16,540 bases of DNA, taken from Actinomycetes bacterium (GTDB lineage: Bacteria > Actinomycetota > Acidimicrobiia > Acidimicrobiales > Microtrichaceae). The notes beneath the pieces were generated by a model, which worked only from the letters and a program-made list of their open reading frames with translations, did not search any database and was not told where the DNA came from. Positions 5,523-12,764 of the stretch are shown here, one piece after another. A program made the position numbers and the translations under genes. Where the stretch lies: contig JAEWED010000131.1 of NCBI GenBank assembly GCA_023389745.1, positions 1 through 16,540 of the forward strand, in the 5' to 3' direction. Position 1 is the stretch's first letter, and the number at the start of each line of letters is the position of its first letter.

Positions 5523-8282
5523 GTGGTGGACGGACCCGGAGCGACTCAGGACCGGCTGCGAGATGACATCCGACGTCTCGGCGCCCAGCTCGGCGACACC
5601 CTGCGACGCCAGGAGGGCGAGGAGTTCTTCGCGCTCGTCGAGGAGGTTCGCCGCGCGTCGAAGCGGGTCCGCAGCGGCGAGGGCAGCACGGCCGAGCTGA
5701 TCGAGCTGGTCTCGCCGCTCGACGCGCCCACGGCGATCAAGCTGGTCCGGGCGTTCTCGTCGTACTTCCACCTGGCGAACCTCGCCGAACAGGTGCAGCG
5801 GGTGCCCTACGGACAGGACCTGGACGCGGACTGGTCGCTCTTCCTCCCGCGGGGACGGACCGGCGCGGTCGTCGACGACGGGTCCGCCCGGGCGCTGCTG
5901 CGCGAGCTCGACGTTCGCCCCGTGTTCACCGCGCACCCGACGGAGTCGACACGACGTTCGGTGCGCCACAAGCGACGTCAGATCGCCGCGCTGCTCGACG
6001 AGCGCGCCGATCCTCGACTCGGCCCGGACGCGCGGGCGACGATCGACCGGCACGTGAGCGAGGTCGTCGACCTGCTGTGGCAGACCGACGAGCTGCGCGT
6101 GCGGCGACCCACACCGCTCGACGAGGCGGCCGTGGTGCTCGACCTGCTCGACGACCTGCGCACGGCCGTCGTGCCCCGTCTGCTCGAGGAGCTCGCCGTC
6201 GGGGTCCCCGCAGCGCTCGGTCTGGACGAGGAGGGCGGCGACGCGGTCCCTCCGACGGCGCGTCCGCTGCGCTTCGGGTCGTGGGTCGGCGGTGATCGCG
6301 ACGGCAACCCGTTCGTCACGTCCGAGGTGACTCGTCGGGTGCTCGACCTGCAGCGCCGCAGGAGCCTCGACCACGTGCGTCGCGGCCTCGAGGTGCTCGG
6401 CGAGGAGCTGTCGATCTCGGCGCGGATCGTCGGCCGCTCACCGGCGCTCGAGGCGCTCTGCGCACGGTACGGCGAGTGGTTCCCGGAGCTGCGGGACGGC
6501 CCCAGGGTGGCCAACGACGAAGAGGTGCACCGCTCAGCGCTCACCTACCTGCGCGAGCGGGTGGTGCTCGCCACCGAGGAACCGACGTCCGCGCTCGCGT
6601 ACCGCCGGCCCGAGGAGCTGGTCGAGGACCTCTCGACGCTGCGGGCCTCGCTGTGCGCCCACGGCGGGGAGCGGGTGGCCGCGCCGCTCGACCGAGTCCT
6701 GCGCGACGTCGTGGCGTTCGGGTTCACGATGGCGACACTCGACGTGCGCGAGGACGCGCGGCGTCTCCACGCCCTCGTGGGTGCCCTCTACGAGCGTCTC
6801 GGCCTGCCCGGGCCGTCGTACCGGTCGCTGTCGCGAGCGGAGCGGTTGCGCTTCCTGGAACGCGAGCTCGCCGCAGGGCGTCCCGTGTCGACCGCCGGAC
6901 TCGACCTCGGCGACGACGACCTGCGCACCCACGGCGTCTTCCGGGTGATCCGCGATGCCGTCGAGCGTGACGGCGACGACGCGGTCGAGAGCTACATCGT
7001 GTCGATGACCGACGACGCGGACGACGTGCTCGCCGCGGCGGTGCTCGCGGCGGACGCCGGGCTGGTCGACCTGCACGGTGACGTCGCGGCGATCGGGTTC
7101 GTGCCGCTGCTCGAGACCGTGTCGTCGCTGCGTCGGGCCGGGACCGTGCTCGATCGGCTGCTCTCGGTCGAGCCATACCGTCGACTCGTCGCGCTGCGTG
7201 GCGACGTGCAGGAGGTGATGCTCGGCTACTCCGACTCGAACAAGGTCGGTGGCACGACGACGTCACGCTGGGAGATCCATCGTGCGATGCGAGCGCTGCG
7301 CGACGTCGCCGAACGCCACGGCGTGCGTCTGCGGCTCTTCCACGGCCGGGGCGGGACCGCCGGTCGTGGGGGCGGACCGACCCGGGACGCGATCCTCGCC
7401 GAGCCCTTCGGCGTGCTGCAGGGCTCGATCAAGATCACCGAGCAGGGCGAGGTGATCTCGGACAAGTACGGCACCGCCCGCCTCGCGGACGACAACCTGC
7501 GCCGCACCATCGGAGCGGTGATCGCGGCGAGCCTGTTCCACACCGAGTCGGCCGTGGGCGCCGAGCGGCTGGCGGGCTGGGACGCCGTCATGTCGGCGGT
7601 GTCCGAGGCGTCGCTGGTTCGCTACCGCGACCTGGTCGACCACCCGTCGCTCGTGCCCTACTTCCTGGCGTCGACCCCCGTCGAGGAGCTCGCCGAGCTC
7701 AACCTGGGCTCACGGCCGGCGCGCCGGGCCGGCGGCGCGAGCAGCGGCGGCGGCGGGGCTGCCGGCGGCCTCGACGACCTGAGGGCCATCCCGTGGGTCT
7801 TCGGCTGGACGCAGAGCCGCCAGAACGTGCCGGGGTGGTTCGGGTTGGGGACGGGTCTCGCATCGGTGCGGGCCGCGGGTCACGGCGAGGACCTCGCCGC
7901 GATGGCGCAGCACTGGCCGTTCTTCGCCGACCTGCTGTCGAACGTCGAGATGGTCCTGTTCAAGACCGACCTCGCCGTCGCCCGGCACTACGTCGAGCGG
8001 CTGGTCCCGGTCGAGCACACCGGTCCGTTCGACCTGATCGTCGCCGAGTACGAGCTCACCGTGACCGAGCTGCTACGCACGCTGGGCTGCAACGAGCTGC
8101 TGGAGCGGCACCCCCTGCTGGCCCGGACCCTCGGTGTGCGTGACACGTACCTGGATCCGCTGCACGCGTTGCAGGTCGAGCTGCTCGCACGCCAGCGCCG
8201 TGAGCCGCTCGACCAGACGCGGCGCCGGGCGCTCCTGCTGACCGTCAACGGCATCGCCGCCGGACTCCGCAACACGGGGTAG
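5523..8282 (+). CDS. ppc: Phosphoenolpyruvate carboxylase
   Basis: A 919-residue enzyme of full family length. It adds bicarbonate to phosphoenolpyruvate to give oxaloacetate and phosphate, refilling the TCA cycle in the cytosol. The hallmark motifs are in order. FTAHPTEST carries the catalytic His at 138, the same number as in E. coli. GGDRDGNP follows at about residue 260. GYSDSNK carries K574. FHGRGGTAGRGGGP carries H607, R609 and R615. KITEQGEVISDKYG lies near residue 640, LRAIPWVFGWTQSRQNVPGW near 755-774, and the conserved NTG ends the protein. A Gly/Ser/Ala-rich stretch at about 737-749 lengthens the loop after SRPARR. The start is GTG at 5523 or 5526. It is a single gene, followed by a repeat-filled gap and a convergent operon. 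Allosteric control (acetyl-CoA, aspartate) is known for the family but cannot be read here. Confidence 0.97.
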   Translation: MVDGPGATQDRLRDDIRRLGAQLGDTLRRQEGEEFFALVEEVRRASKRVRSGEGSTAELIELVSPLDAPTAIKLVRAFSSYFHLANLAEQVQRVPYGQDLDADWSLFLPRGRTGAVVDDGSARALLRELDVRPVFTAHPTESTRRSVRHKRRQIAALLDERADPRLGPDARATIDRHVSEVVDLLWQTDELRVRRPTPLDEAAVVLDLLDDLRTAVVPRLLEELAVGVPAALGLDEEGGDAVPPTARPLRFGSWVGGDRDGNPFVTSEVTRRVLDLQRRRSLDHVRRGLEVLGEELSISARIVGRSPALEALCARYGEWFPELRDGPRVANDEEVHRSALTYLRERVVLATEEPTSALAYRRPEELVEDLSTLRASLCAHGGERVAAPLDRVLRDVVAFGFTMATLDVREDARRLHALVGALYERLGLPGPSYRSLSRAERLRFLERELAAGRPVSTAGLDLGDDDLRTHGVFRVIRDAVERDGDDAVESYIVSMTDDADDVLAAAVLAADAGLVDLHGDVAAIGFVPLLETVSSLRRAGTVLDRLLSVEPYRRLVALRGDVQEVMLGYSDSNKVGGTTTSRWEIHRAMRALRDVAERHGVRLRLFHGRGGTAGRGGGPTRDAILAEPFGVLQGSIKITEQGEVISDKYGTARLADDNLRRTIGAVIAASLFHTESAVGAERLAGWDAVMSAVSEASLVRYRDLVDHPSLVPYFLASTPVEELAELNLGSRPARRAGGASSGGGGAAGGLDDLRAIPWVFGWTQSRQNVPGWFGLGTGLASVRAAGHGEDLAAMAQHWPFFADLLSNVEMVLFKTDLAVARHYVERLVPVEHTGPFDLIVAEYELTVTELLRTLGCNELLERHPLLARTLGVRDTYLDPLHALQVELLARQRREPLDQTRRRALLLTVNGIAAGLRNTG

Positions 8283-8291
8283 CAGCCCGGA

Positions 8292-8369
8292 CTCCGGGAC
8301 GGCCCGCCAGCTCCGGGACGGCCCGCCAGCTCCGGGACGGCCTCCACAGCTCCCGGACGGGCCTGCCGG
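8292..8369. repeat. Four-copy, 19-20-bp tandem array between convergent genes
   Basis: CTCCGGGACGGCCCGCCAG occurs at 8292 and 8311, then as diverged 20-bp copies at 8330 and 8350 (CTCCCGGACGGGCCTGCCGG). Just before it, CCCGGACTCCGGG (8286-8298) is an inverted repeat close behind the ppc stop. The array fills the whole 88-base gap between ppc and the leftward helix-hairpin-helix gene and can fold into several GC stems, so it may serve as a terminator region. Confidence 0.85.
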
Positions 8370-8370
8370 G

Positions 8371-8562
8371 TCAGGGCTGCAGCGACAAGCCCTCGGCCGC
8401 GAGCGCGTCGCGCAGGATGCCGAGTGCCCGCGGCCCGAAGCCGTGCAGGTCGAGCAGCTCCTTCTCGCTCCGGCCGTCGAGCTGGTCGAGCCGGGTCACG
8501 CCGATGGAGGCAAGTGCCCGGGTCGCCGGAGCACCGATCTTGGGGAGATCGGGAGTCGCCAC
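8371..8562 (-). CDS. Small helix-hairpin-helix DNA-binding protein
   Basis: A 63-residue protein consisting of little more than a helix-hairpin-helix unit. LPKIGAPATRALASIGV (residues 6-22) and LLDLHGFGPRALGILRDAL (36-54) carry the Gly-x-Gly/Gly-x-Pro hairpins that contact the DNA backbone without sequence specificity. Such small proteins resemble the C-terminal domain of RNA polymerase alpha and the HhH tails of nucleases and ligases. The start is a GTG, eight bases after the stop of the 97-aa gene. A GAGGA sequence lies within the end of that gene, somewhat far at about 12-13 bases. It is the last gene of the unit with the SNF2 ATPase, which suggests a DNA-related job, but there is no direct evidence of partnership. 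Confidence 0.8.
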   Translation of the reverse strand: MATPDLPKIGAPATRALASIGVTRLDQLDGRSEKELLDLHGFGPRALGILRDALAAEGLSLQP

Positions 8563-8570
8563 GGCCCGAG

Positions 8571-8864
8571 TCAGTCCTCGGTGCCCGGGTCGAGCAGATC
8601 CGCCGATGCGGCGAGCGCGGTGGCGAGGATCGCCGCGCGCTGCACGACGGCCTCGAGGTAGGGGAGCGCCACGGCCTGCTGGCCGGGCAGCGGCGGTGGG
8701 CCCATCGACCGCAGCAACGCGGTCGGGTCCTCGGAGGGCACGATGTCGGGCGGCTCGGGCGGCTCAGGGGCGGAACGCCAGAACTCCGCAGGCGGGGCCG
8801 TGCGGTTCTGCTTGTTGCCGCCCCCGCCACGACGCTGCTTGGACTTGCGACGCGGGGCGTTCAC
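8571..8864 (-). CDS. Conserved-looking small protein of unknown function, basic N-terminus
   Basis: A 97-residue protein I do not recognise as a named family. The first 21 residues are highly basic (PRRKSKQRRGGGGNKQNR) and probably bind nucleic acid. EFWRSAPEPPEPPDIVPSED is a proline-rich acidic linker. From about residue 46, TALLRSMGPPPLPGQQAVALPYLEAVVQRAAILATALAASADLL looks like a short amphipathic helical domain. The GTG start overlaps the SNF2 stop by four bases (GTGA), with GGAGG in the preceding codons acting as the ribosome site, so its translation is coupled to the SNF2 gene. Its coupling and position argue that it is a real gene and perhaps a partner of the ATPase. Confidence 0.75.
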   Translation of the reverse strand: MNAPRRKSKQRRGGGGNKQNRTAPPAEFWRSAPEPPEPPDIVPSEDPTALLRSMGPPPLPGQQAVALPYLEAVVQRAAILATALAASADLLDPGTED

Positions 8865-11800
8865 GACGCCACCTCCTCGAGCTGATCACTCGCCGGTCCA
8901 CCCTGGCCGGCCTCGCTCTGGTCGGCCTCACTCTGGTCGGGCTCGCTCTGGTCAGGGGGAGTGGCACCGTCCTGGTCGGCGGCCGCGGCGGCTGCGGCGG
9001 CAGCTGCCTCGGACGCAGCCACGTCGGCCGCGAGCTCCGCCGCGTTCTCGGTGAGCAGATCGTCGGTGCGCAGCCCCAGAGCGGTGCGCAGCTGGCGTGC
9101 GTCCAGGTCGGCCAGCGAGCTCGACTTCGGCAGCACCAGATCCGCGATGTGGCGCTTGCCGGCGACGACCTCCTCGACGCGCTCGTCGACGGTGCCGGGG
9201 CACACCAGCCGGTGCGAGACCACCGTGCGGGTCTGGCCGATGCGCCAGGCGCGGTCACGTGCCTGGTCCTCGACGGCAGGGTTCCACCAGCGGTCGTAGA
9301 GCACCACGTGGCTGGCCGCGGTCAGGTTGAGGCCCGTGCCGCCGGCCTTGAGCGACAGCACCAGTGCACCCGGGCCCTCGCCGTTCTGGAACTCCTCGAC
9401 GAGCTTGTCGCGGGCACCGCGGGCGAGGCCGCCGTGGTAGCAGGCGATCGGAACGCCCGTGTGGCCGGTGAGGTGCTCGGCCAGGCGGACACCCCACGAG
9501 GCGAAGTGCGTGAAGATCAGCACCCGCTCGCCCGCGGCGAACACCGAGTCGACGATCTCCTCGAGTCGGGTCAGCTTGCCCGAGCGACCGGCCAGCGGGC
9601 GGTCGTCGTCCTGGTAGGCCGCCGGGTGGTTGCAGATCTGCTTCAGCGCCGTGATCGCCGCGAGGATCGCACCCTTGCGGGGCTCCTCGCCGACGGTGTC
9701 GTCCTCGTCCTTGACCAGGCCGTCGAGCACCGCCTGGTACAGACCGATCTGCTCGGGGGTCATCGTGCAGTGGTCGAGCTGGTCGATGCGCTCGGGCAGC
9801 TCGGCCGCCACGATCGGCTCGGACTTGGTGCGACGGAAGACGAGCACGCCGTTGAGCGCCCGCAGCGCGGACTCCGCACCCTGACGGGTGTGGCCCGTGC
9901 CGCCCGACAGCGCCGCGATGAAGCTCGAGCGGGAACCGACCAGTCCGGGATTGGTGAAGTCGAGGATCGCCCAGAGGTCACCCAGGCCGTTCTCGATCGG
10001 CGTGCCGGTCAGCGCGATGCGCACCCGGGCGGGGATGCGGCGCAGCTGCTGAGCGGTCTCGTTCGCCGGGTTCTTGATCGCCTGCGCCTCGTCGAGCACG
10101 ACCCGGTCCCACGCGACCTCGGCGAGCGCCTCGACGTCACGGACCGCGGTGCCGTAGGTGGTGATCACCATGTCGGCGCCGGCGATCTCGCTGGCGAGCT
10201 CCTCGGCCGAGGCCCGCGACGCACCGTGGTGCACCACGACGGACAGGCCCGGGGTGAAACGAGCCGCCTCTGCGGCCCAGTTGCCGACCACGGCCGGCGG
10301 GGCGATCACCAGAGCCGGACCCGAACCCGCGGTGCGGGCGATGTGGGCCAGCATCGTCGGGGTCTTGCCCAGACCCATGTCGAGGGCCAGGCAGCCGCCC
10401 AGCTCGACGGAGTCGAGGAAGCCGAGCCAGGCGACGGCCTCTCCCTGGTAGCCGCGCAGCTCGCCGTCGAAGCCCTCGGGTGAGGTGAGCGGTTCGGTCG
10501 ACGTCTGCTCGGCACGGGCGAGCAGCTCCGCCGCCCAACCGGAGCCCTCGACGCTGACACCACCCGACAGCGGCGAGTCCTCGAGGCCGATCGCGAAGCG
10601 CAGCACCTCTGCGCCGGTGAGCTGGGTGGTGCTCGCCCGTTCGGCGAGCGCCGCGGCGGCCTCGGCCAGGTCGACCCGGTCGAGCTCCACCCACTTGCCG
10701 TGGGACCGCACGAGCGGGCGCGCCTCGGTCGCCAGACGGGCGATCTCGGCCGCGGTCAGCTCGACGTCGTCGAAGACCGCCGACCAGCGGACCTGCGACA
10801 GCTGGTGGGCGCCGACGACCGACTCGTCGGAGCTGATCGTCTCGAGCCGCAGCGCAGGAGTGGGCTTCTTGCGCGACAGGGCGGGCACCCGCACGTCGAA
10901 GCCGGCGGCCGCGGCCAGGGGACCGGTCTCGGTCATGAGCTCCCACGCCTCGTCCTGGCTGAGCACGACCTGCCCACGGCGTGCCTCTCCCGGGCGCTTC
11001 AGCACGGGCATGAGGCGTTCGAGACGGGCGAGCTCGTCCGCCAGGTGGCGCTTCGGTCGGCTCTCGATGAGCGCGACCTCGAGCGGCACGAGGTTGCCGT
11101 CGAGATCCGGCCCCGAGACCGACAGGAACCAGGCACCACCCGAATCGGGCGGGTCGAGCTGGACCACCAGGCGGGAGTCGGTCGGCGTGGTCACCGGAGC
11201 CGTCCACCGGTCCAGGCGCTTGGCGATCTCGGTCGCGGGTCGCGTCGGCGCCTCGAACGAGGAGCCGTCCAGGCGGGTCAGGACGGTCTCGGCGATCGTC
11301 ACCGGGTCCTGAGGCGCCGGCGGGGGAGCCGGCAGCGTCAGGCGACTCGCCGCGTCGCTCGCGATGGTGTTGACGATGGCGCCGAGCACGGTGAGGGTCA
11401 GCGGACGTGCGTCGGTGCGCTCGAGGGCGGTCACCGGACCGGGCATCGCTGCGGCGAGCTCGTCGAGCTCGGAGCTGCCGAGCAGCGCAGGGGCCCAACG
11501 CACCGACAGCTCGGTCGTCGCCTTCTCGGACTCCTGCTGCTGACGTCCGCGGCGGCGGGTGCGCAGCGTCGGCACGATCGAACCGCTCGCCACCAGGCGC
11601 ACCGCCCACACCGCGACACGGCCCAACCAGGTCACGCTGGAGCCGAGGGCGTCGTCGTCGTGGCCACCACCGACGGCCATCAGCCAACCCAGGGCATCGC
11701 CGACGGGCAACGCCAGTGCCGGCGCGCCGGTGCCCGAGGGCAGCTTGACCGGCGGGTGCGAGGTCCAGCCACTGGAGCGCACCCCGGCGTTCTCGAGGCG

Positions 11801-12229
11801 TTGGGCGAGCTCCTCGGCCGATGCCGGCTCGGTCCCCGGCCCGGCGGCCCACACGACGAGCCGACCCGCGGCCCACGACGCCTGCAGCCGGACCTCGCCG
11901 GCGGACTCGAGCAGCAGCGGGGCGGCCGACTCGTCGTCGGTCGACGTCAGACGGGCAAGCGCCGCCTCGAGCCGGTCACGCTCCTCCTCGAAGTCGGCGA
12001 CGATCTGGTCACGCTCAGGAGCGTTGATCGAACGGACCGACTCGAGGTCCTCGTCGGTGCGGTGCAGCAACCGCTCGAGCGTCCAACGCCACGCACTGCG
12101 GTGCGCGTCGAGCATCTCGAGCTGCGCGGACGTCGCCTCGGCCGCGGCGGCGGCCTCGACGGCGAACTCGAACCCGCGGGGCAGTGGCTCGGCCGCTACT
12201 GCCCGTGGTGCCTCTTCTGCTTCCTGCAA
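8861..12229 (-). CDS. SNF2-family DNA-dependent ATPase (HepA/RapA-like)
   Basis: A 1122-residue DNA translocase. Residues 1-110 are an Ala/Glu-rich, probably coiled region. Residues ~120-430 are diverged. A stretch near 480-540 containing LTAAEIARLATEARPLV and GKWVELD resembles the SNF2-associated domain PF12419. Lobe 1 carries the Walker A GLGKT (K622), DEAQ at 713-716 and TGTPIEN. Lobe 2 carries LIFTHFASWG, GGTGLNL, DRWWNPAVEDQARDRAWRIGQ (R993, R996) and ends near 1045. ATP hydrolysis would drive movement on duplex DNA; bacterial members act in transcription recycling, repair or defence, and nothing here decides which. The tail (1060-1122) is poly-Ala then DQSEA repeats. The start is a TTG with AGGAG four bases upstream. 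It heads a unit with the 97-aa protein and the HhH protein. Confidence 0.93.
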   Translation of the reverse strand: MQEAEEAPRAVAAEPLPRGFEFAVEAAAAAEATSAQLEMLDAHRSAWRWTLERLLHRTDEDLESVRSINAPERDQIVADFEEERDRLEAALARLTSTDDESAAPLLLESAGEVRLQASWAAGRLVVWAAGPGTEPASAEELAQRLENAGVRSSGWTSHPPVKLPSGTGAPALALPVGDALGWLMAVGGGHDDDALGSSVTWLGRVAVWAVRLVASGSIVPTLRTRRRGRQQQESEKATTELSVRWAPALLGSSELDELAAAMPGPVTALERTDARPLTLTVLGAIVNTIASDAASRLTLPAPPPAPQDPVTIAETVLTRLDGSSFEAPTRPATEIAKRLDRWTAPVTTPTDSRLVVQLDPPDSGGAWFLSVSGPDLDGNLVPLEVALIESRPKRHLADELARLERLMPVLKRPGEARRGQVVLSQDEAWELMTETGPLAAAAGFDVRVPALSRKKPTPALRLETISSDESVVGAHQLSQVRWSAVFDDVELTAAEIARLATEARPLVRSHGKWVELDRVDLAEAAAALAERASTTQLTGAEVLRFAIGLEDSPLSGGVSVEGSGWAAELLARAEQTSTEPLTSPEGFDGELRGYQGEAVAWLGFLDSVELGGCLALDMGLGKTPTMLAHIARTAGSGPALVIAPPAVVGNWAAEAARFTPGLSVVVHHGASRASAEELASEIAGADMVITTYGTAVRDVEALAEVAWDRVVLDEAQAIKNPANETAQQLRRIPARVRIALTGTPIENGLGDLWAILDFTNPGLVGSRSSFIAALSGGTGHTRQGAESALRALNGVLVFRRTKSEPIVAAELPERIDQLDHCTMTPEQIGLYQAVLDGLVKDEDDTVGEEPRKGAILAAITALKQICNHPAAYQDDDRPLAGRSGKLTRLEEIVDSVFAAGERVLIFTHFASWGVRLAEHLTGHTGVPIACYHGGLARGARDKLVEEFQNGEGPGALVLSLKAGGTGLNLTAASHVVLYDRWWNPAVEDQARDRAWRIGQTRTVVSHRLVCPGTVDERVEEVVAGKRHIADLVLPKSSSLADLDARQLRTALGLRTDDLLTENAAELAADVAASEAAAAAAAAAADQDGATPPDQSEPDQSEADQSEAGQGGPASDQLEEVAS
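8900..8959. repeat. Four copies of a 15-bp in-frame repeat in the SNF2 3' end
   Basis: The plus-strand unit GCTCTGGTCGGCCTC, with variants, starts at 8900, 8915, 8930 and 8945. On the minus strand it encodes the D-Q-S-E-(A/P) repeats of the C-terminal tail; the copy nearest the 3' end is the most diverged. Confidence 0.85.
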
Positions 12230-12293
12230 TGTGCTCCTCAGCGCTTCTCACGAACACGGTGGTGCCCTCGGCACTCACACCCCGGATCACCTC

Positions 12294-12309
12294 GTCCCGG
12301 GGCCGGGAC
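12294..12309. promoter_or_regulatory. Inverted repeat in the presumed SNF2 leader
   Basis: GTCCCGG and CCGGGAC are perfect complements around GG. In RNA this would form a 6-bp stem with a 4-base loop about 65-80 bases before the TTG start; in DNA it is a near-palindrome that could be an operator. A smaller stem, GTGCC-CTC-GGCAC, lies at 12262-12274. Confidence 0.4.
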
Positions 12310-12435
12310 TGTTCGTGACTCCCCTGGCTCTCCGGCGTCCTGCCGGGGCCTGGCTGCAGATCCTCCGACCGCAGCACGTCCCTGCGCCGGCTCCCCCTCG
12401 AGGAGGCGTGTCGCATGGACGGGTATGTGCCGAAC

Positions 12436-12441
12436 AGCGTA
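12436..12441 (-). promoter_or_regulatory. Putative -10 box TACGCT for the SNF2 operon
   Basis: The same hexamer as at the alpha/beta hydrolase promoter, read on the minus strand. Initiation near 12429 would give an unusually long leader of about 200 bases before the TTG at 12229. No -35 box is convincing; a promoter closer to the gene could have been missed. Confidence 0.35.
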
Positions 12442-12465
12442 CCGCAGCGCCGGGCCCATGTCGTG

Positions 12466-12516
12466 TTCCGGCTGTGTCCCTCTTCCGGCTGTGTCCCTCT
12501 TCCGGCTGTGGCATGT
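12466..12516. repeat. Three-copy, 17-bp tandem array
   Basis: TTCCGGCTGTGTCCCTC occurs identically at 12466 and 12483, then diverges at 12500 to TTCCGGCTGTGGCATGT. A degenerate copy may precede it (CCCATGTCGTG at 12454-12465). The period equals that of the array at 3637-3744, and the CCGG-CTGT stretch is shared. Confidence 0.85.
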
Positions 12517-12530
12517 TCCGCATCGTCGTG

Positions 12531-12554
12531 CCGCCGCCGGCTCGGCGGTAGGGT
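12531..12554 (+). promoter_or_regulatory. Leaderless promoter with an abutting inverted repeat
   Basis: TAGGGT (12549-12554) is a TANNNT -10 box seven bases before the GTG at 12562, the same geometry as at 3783-3796. Directly upstream, CCGCCG (12531-12536) and CGGCGG (12543-12548) form perfect 6-bp arms around six bases, so a regulator could sit against the -10 box. No Shine-Dalgarno is present. Confidence 0.5.
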
Positions 12555-12561
12555 GCCGAGC

Positions 12562-12747
12562 GTGGGAAGCAAAGGACAGAAGCCTCGCAAGCCGAACCAG
12601 CACCACCTGCCGCCGGTCGGATCGAAGGAGAACCTCGACTACGAGTTCCAGCAGCGCCGCAAAGAGGTCTTCGGCGGCTGGCCGCTGTGGCTCGCCGCAG
12701 GCATCCTCGTGCTGGCCCTGGTCGGCTGGCTGTTCGTCACGATCTGA
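12562..12747 (+). CDS. 61-aa single-span membrane protein of unknown function
   Basis: The N-terminal ~40 residues are polar and basic (MGSKGQKPRKPNQHHLPP, then SKENLDYEFQQRRKEVFGG). They are followed by one C-terminal hydrophobic span, WPLWLAAGILVLALVGWLF, ending VTI at residue 61. Basic residues before the span predict a cytosolic N-terminus with the span as a tail anchor. The frame stays open upstream to an ATG at 12415, but that extension crosses the repeat array and promoter, so the GTG at 12562, seven bases after a -10 box, is preferred; a GTG at 12553 is inside the -10 box. I do not recognise a family. It converges on the last Mrp gene with 13 bases between stops. Confidence 0.7.
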   Translation: MGSKGQKPRKPNQHHLPPVGSKENLDYEFQQRRKEVFGGWPLWLAAGILVLALVGWLFVTI

Positions 12748-12764
12748 GACGCACCGGCGCTCAG
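12744..12764. terminator. Hairpin spanning both stop codons of convergent genes
   Basis: CTGAG-a-CGC pairs with GCG-CTCAG around the loop ACCG, an 8-bp stem with one bulged A. It contains the TGA of the 61-aa gene (12745-12747) and the stop of mnhG (12761-12763). It is symmetric enough to act on both transcripts, though without a T-tract. Confidence 0.45.

Larger units (their letters stand above)
12230..12561. other. 332-base non-coding control region
   Basis: Between the leftward SNF2 gene and the rightward 61-aa gene. From left to right it holds the SNF2 ribosome site, two inverted repeats (12262-12274 and 12294-12309), a leftward -10 candidate (12436-12441), a 17-bp tandem array (12466-12516) and the rightward promoter (12531-12554). 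Open frames cross it on both strands but have no ribosome sites and run out of frame into the genes, so I regard it as non-coding. Confidence 0.65.

Noticed and set aside
12415..12561. N-terminal extension of the 61-aa membrane protein to the ATG at 12415
   Set aside because: It would translate the 17-bp array and the -10 region, is Cys/Arg-rich, and has no ribosome site; the leaderless GTG fits better.
12015..12590. Minus-strand frame beginning upstream of the SNF2 start
   Set aside because: It runs out of frame into the SNF2 gene, turns into Arg-rich sequence and has no ribosome site at any start.
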